Origin: an uncultured Spirochaetaceae bacterium
GTDB lineage: Bacteria > Spirochaetota > Spirochaetia > Treponematales > Treponemataceae
Assembly: GCA_902783245.1 (NCBI GenBank)
Contig: CACZQF010000053.1
Coordinates: 1 to 35,082, forward strand
Length of the DNA: 35,082 nucleotides
Direction of reading: 5' to 3'
The position numbers and the translations under genes are program-made. Position 1 is the first letter of the stretch, and every line of letters starts with the position of its first letter. Shown here one piece after another: positions 33,019 to 35,082 of this stretch. The notes under the pieces are model-generated. The model did no database searches. It saw only the letters and a list, made by a program, of their open reading frames with translations, and was not told where the DNA came from.

Positions 33019-34177
33019 CACGAATCTTTTTTTGACCAGACAGAGCAGTAAGCCTGATATCGGATATACGACGGGCAGCTGCGCAGCCGCAGCTGCTGGT
33101 GCCGCGGCCGGCATGCTGGTAAGCGGAAAAGATATTACCTATGTGTTTCAGGACACGCCGGACGGCAGCCGCCTGCTGCTGGAGATTCTGGATATCCGCC
33201 GGACGGAGAATACAGTTAGCTGCGCGGTGCAGAAAGACAGCGGCACTGATCCTGATATTACGAACGGAATGCTTGTGTATGCGTCCGTAACGCTCACCGC
33301 GGGCGGTACGGTTAAGATAGACGGCGGCGAGGGAGTAGGACGTGTGACGCTGCCCGGACTTGACCAGCAGGTCGGGAATGCCGCCATCAACCGCGTGCCC
33401 CGCCGTATGATCAGACAGGCGGTGACGACGGCATTGGCCGGTACCGGATACGGCGCAGACGTTGTAATCAGTATTCCCGGCGGTGCTGAGGTTGCCGAAA
33501 AAACATTTAATCCGCGGCTGGGAATTCAGGGCGGCCTGTCGGTTCTGGGAACGACGGGCATCGTTCATCCTATGAGCGATCAGGCTGTTAAAGACACGAT
33601 CCGTGTGGAGATGCATCAGCGCAGAGCGCTGGCGTATCCTGTGCTGCCGCTTGTTCCCGGCAGCTACGGCAGGGAGTTTTTTTCCAGTACTTACGGTGTT
33701 TCATTGGATATGGCGGTGACCACCTCTAATTTTATTGCCGATTCGATCGAAATGGCGGCAGAGGAAGGATGGAGCCGGCTGCTGTTTATTGGCCATATCG
33801 GCAAGCTTGTAAAGGTTGCTGCAGGAATCCGTAATACGCATTCGTCATATGGCGATCATCGTATGGAAATACTCGGCAGGCAGGTACGTAAGGTCTGCAG
33901 TACGATCCGGAATGCGGATGAGACCGCCGCTCTGGAGCGCGCGGTTTATGCGTGTATTTCAACGGATCAGGCGGTGCAGACGCTGCGTCAGGCGGGTGTG
34001 CTTGAGCCGGTGATGGAGTCCCTGACGTCGGACATACAGGCGCATATGACGGCATGGGCACGCCGGCACGGAAATGCCGCTGTAGAAGTGATCGTTTTTT
34101 CAAACGTACATGGGGTATTGGGCATGAGCAGCAATGCCTGCGAATATATGGAAGCGCTGCGGCAGTTGGATTTGTAG
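33011..34177 (+). CDS. cbiD: Cobalt-precorrin-5B C1-methyltransferase
   Basis: About 388 residues. The N-terminal family hallmark is GYTTGSCAAAAAGAA, followed by VGRVTLPGLDQQVGNAAIN, GLSVLGTTGIVHPMSDQA and FIGHIGKLVKVAAGI, all in CbiD order. CbiD methylates C1 in the anaerobic pathway. The start at 33011 (or 33002) overlaps the end of cbiC; the longer reading from 32963 would put a poor extension before the conserved N-terminus. Confidence 0.94.
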   Translation: MYSTNLFLTRQSSKPDIGYTTGSCAAAAAGAAAGMLVSGKDITYVFQDTPDGSRLLLEILDIRRTENTVSCAVQKDSGTDPDITNGMLVYASVTLTAGGTVKIDGGEGVGRVTLPGLDQQVGNAAINRVPRRMIRQAVTTALAGTGYGADVVISIPGGAEVAEKTFNPRLGIQGGLSVLGTTGIVHPMSDQAVKDTIRVEMHQRRALAYPVLPLVPGSYGREFFSSTYGVSLDMAVTTSNFIADSIEMAAEEGWSRLLFIGHIGKLVKVAAGIRNTHSSYGDHRMEILGRQVRKVCSTIRNADETAALERAVYACISTDQAVQTLRQAGVLEPVMESLTSDIQAHMTAWARRHGNAAVEVIVFSNVHGVLGMSSNACEYMEALRQLDL

Positions 34178-34187
34178 GAGAAGTGCG

Positions 34188-34937
34188 ATGGTTTATTTTG
34201 TAGGTGCGGGTCCCGGCGCTGAGGATTTGATCACGGTGCGCGGACAGGCTCTGCTCCGGCAGGCGGATGTTGTTGTGTATGCCGGTTCTCTTGTTAATCC
34301 TGCGCTGCTGTCGGTCTGTAAGCCCGGATGTGCGGTTTACAACAGCGCGGTTATGACGCTTGAGCAGGTTACTGATGTTTTTGTGGCGGCGCATGCTGCC
34401 GGCAGCATGACTGTCAGGCTGCATACAGGAGATCCGTGTCTGTTCGGAGCGATACGGGAGCAGATGGATGTTCTTGACCGCCTTTCTATTCCGTATGAGA
34501 CGGTACCCGGCGTCAGCTCGTTCTGCGGTGCGGCAGCGGCCTTGAATGTGGAATATACGCTTCCTGAGGTTTCGCAGAGCGTCATTATTACGCGCATGGA
34601 GGGGCGTACGCCTGTTCCTGAAAAAGAAAAAATTGAATCGCTTGCGGCACACGGGGCAACTATGGTGATCTTTTTGAGCGCCGGCATGCTTGCCGAGCTG
34701 CAGCGCAGGCTCATGGACGGCGGGTATAACAAGGATACTCCGGCGGCAATCGTATATAAGGCAAGCTGGCCTGATGAAAAGCGGTTTATCTGTACGGTCG
34801 GTACCCTTGCGCAGACGGCTCAGATGAACGGCATTTCTAAGACCGCGCTTATCATTGTCGGGGATGCTGTGGCACACAGATCATACAGCCGGTCAAAGCT
34901 GTATGATCCGTCTTTTTCAACGGAGTACCGCACATGA
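34188..34937 (+). CDS. cbiF: Cobalt-precorrin-4 C11-methyltransferase
   Basis: A 249-residue SAM-dependent methyltransferase of the tetrapyrrole methylase fold. It shows FVGAGPGAEDLITVRG, VVYAGSLVNP, LHTGDPCLFGAIREQMD and VPGVSSFCGAAAAL. The AGSLVNP form is specific to CbiF/CobM within this family. AGGAG lies 7 nt before ATG 34188. It starts 10 nt after the cbiD stop, and its TGA overlaps the cbiG start (ATGA). Confidence 0.95.
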   Translation: MVYFVGAGPGAEDLITVRGQALLRQADVVVYAGSLVNPALLSVCKPGCAVYNSAVMTLEQVTDVFVAAHAAGSMTVRLHTGDPCLFGAIREQMDVLDRLSIPYETVPGVSSFCGAAAALNVEYTLPEVSQSVIITRMEGRTPVPEKEKIESLAAHGATMVIFLSAGMLAELQRRLMDGGYNKDTPAAIVYKASWPDEKRFICTVGTLAQTAQMNGISKTALIIVGDAVAHRSYSRSKLYDPSFSTEYRT

Positions 34938-35082
34938 ATGGGTGTACGGATGTATACAAAAATATACACATTATCTGTTTTACTGCCGCCGGGTTGCAGA
35001 CGGCGCTGCGTGTCAGCAGGCTGCTGCGAGAAAAACAGGAATATTCTAGTGTTACAGTGTCCGGATGCAGCCCGCTGCTGCC
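34934..35082 (+). CDS. cbiG: Cobalt-precorrin-5A hydrolase, 5' part
   Basis: The frame opens with ATGA on the cbiF stop and stays open to the end of the window (49 codons). It reads NIHIICFTAAGLQTALRVSR and then LLREKQEYSSV, which matches the N-terminal strand-helix of CbiG. CbiG opens the lactone of cobalt-precorrin-5A and releases acetaldehyde. cbiG next to cbiF and cbiD is a common order. Only the first part is visible, so the C-terminal domain cannot be checked. Confidence 0.8.
   Translation, partial: MNGCTDVYKNIHIICFTAAGLQTALRVSRLLREKQEYSSVTVSGCSPLL

Noticed and set aside
33786-34877. 363-codon frame antisense to cbiD and cbiF
   Set aside because: Spans two well-supported genes on the plus strand and has low-quality composition.

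Overview
The window looks like chromosomal DNA of a Treponema-type spirochaete. This rests on the conserved rpsF-ssb-rpsR-rplI-dnaB block, an oversized signal peptidase I, two closely related Cache-type methyl-accepting chemotaxis proteins (MCPs), HU-like proteins and many signal-peptide or lipoprotein genes. The assignment is an inference from gene content and protein style, not from a database match.

Layout. Positions 130-1603 hold a small HU-like protein and an HU-transmembrane-LysM-like fusion that overlap and probably form one operon. Positions 1787-11620 hold two MCPs with housekeeping genes between them: an RlmI-like rRNA methyltransferase, miaA, a 72-residue unknown on the minus strand, a TatD hydrolase and lepB. 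secA lies on the minus strand (11714-14479) behind a bidirectional terminator. Positions 14500-17900 are an AT-richer accessory stretch: a decayed XRE-regulator tail, a secreted double-SH3b protein, a secreted YD-repeat protein and an ORF that has lost its start. Positions 18014-20273 carry a two-gene AmmeMemoRadiSam system (MEMO/LigB-AMMECR1 fusion plus radical SAM enzyme). The ribosomal/replication block (20438-23829) follows and converges on a minus-strand outer-membrane-barrel-like gene (23844-25001).

The last 10 kb is one long corrinoid operon. A 23-bp tandem repeat array (25166-25320) precedes a promoter and a cobalamin riboswitch (25396-25538). Then come a lipoprotein cobaltochelatase (cbiK), a membrane-anchored protein with two similar beta-rich domains, an ABC importer (binding protein, permease, ATPase with an extra C-terminal domain), and cbiP, cbiC, cbiD, cbiF and the start of cbiG, which runs off the window. 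Nearly all genes overlap or nearly abut, so cobalt insertion, tetrapyrrole or corrinoid uptake and ring synthesis should be co-regulated by B12.

Two cross-cutting themes emerged. First, several genes (small HU gene, lepB, secA, dnaB, perhaps tatD) have a sigma70-like -10 box only 2-9 nt upstream of the start codon and no Shine-Dalgarno, which predicts leaderless mRNAs. Second, palindromic arrays sit next to promoters (AAAACCGGTTTT copies at 3878-3945, ACATCnnnGATGT twins before dnaB, GGTAGATTTTATCTACC at 6662). Nothing here was verified by search; all family calls are from reading the translations.
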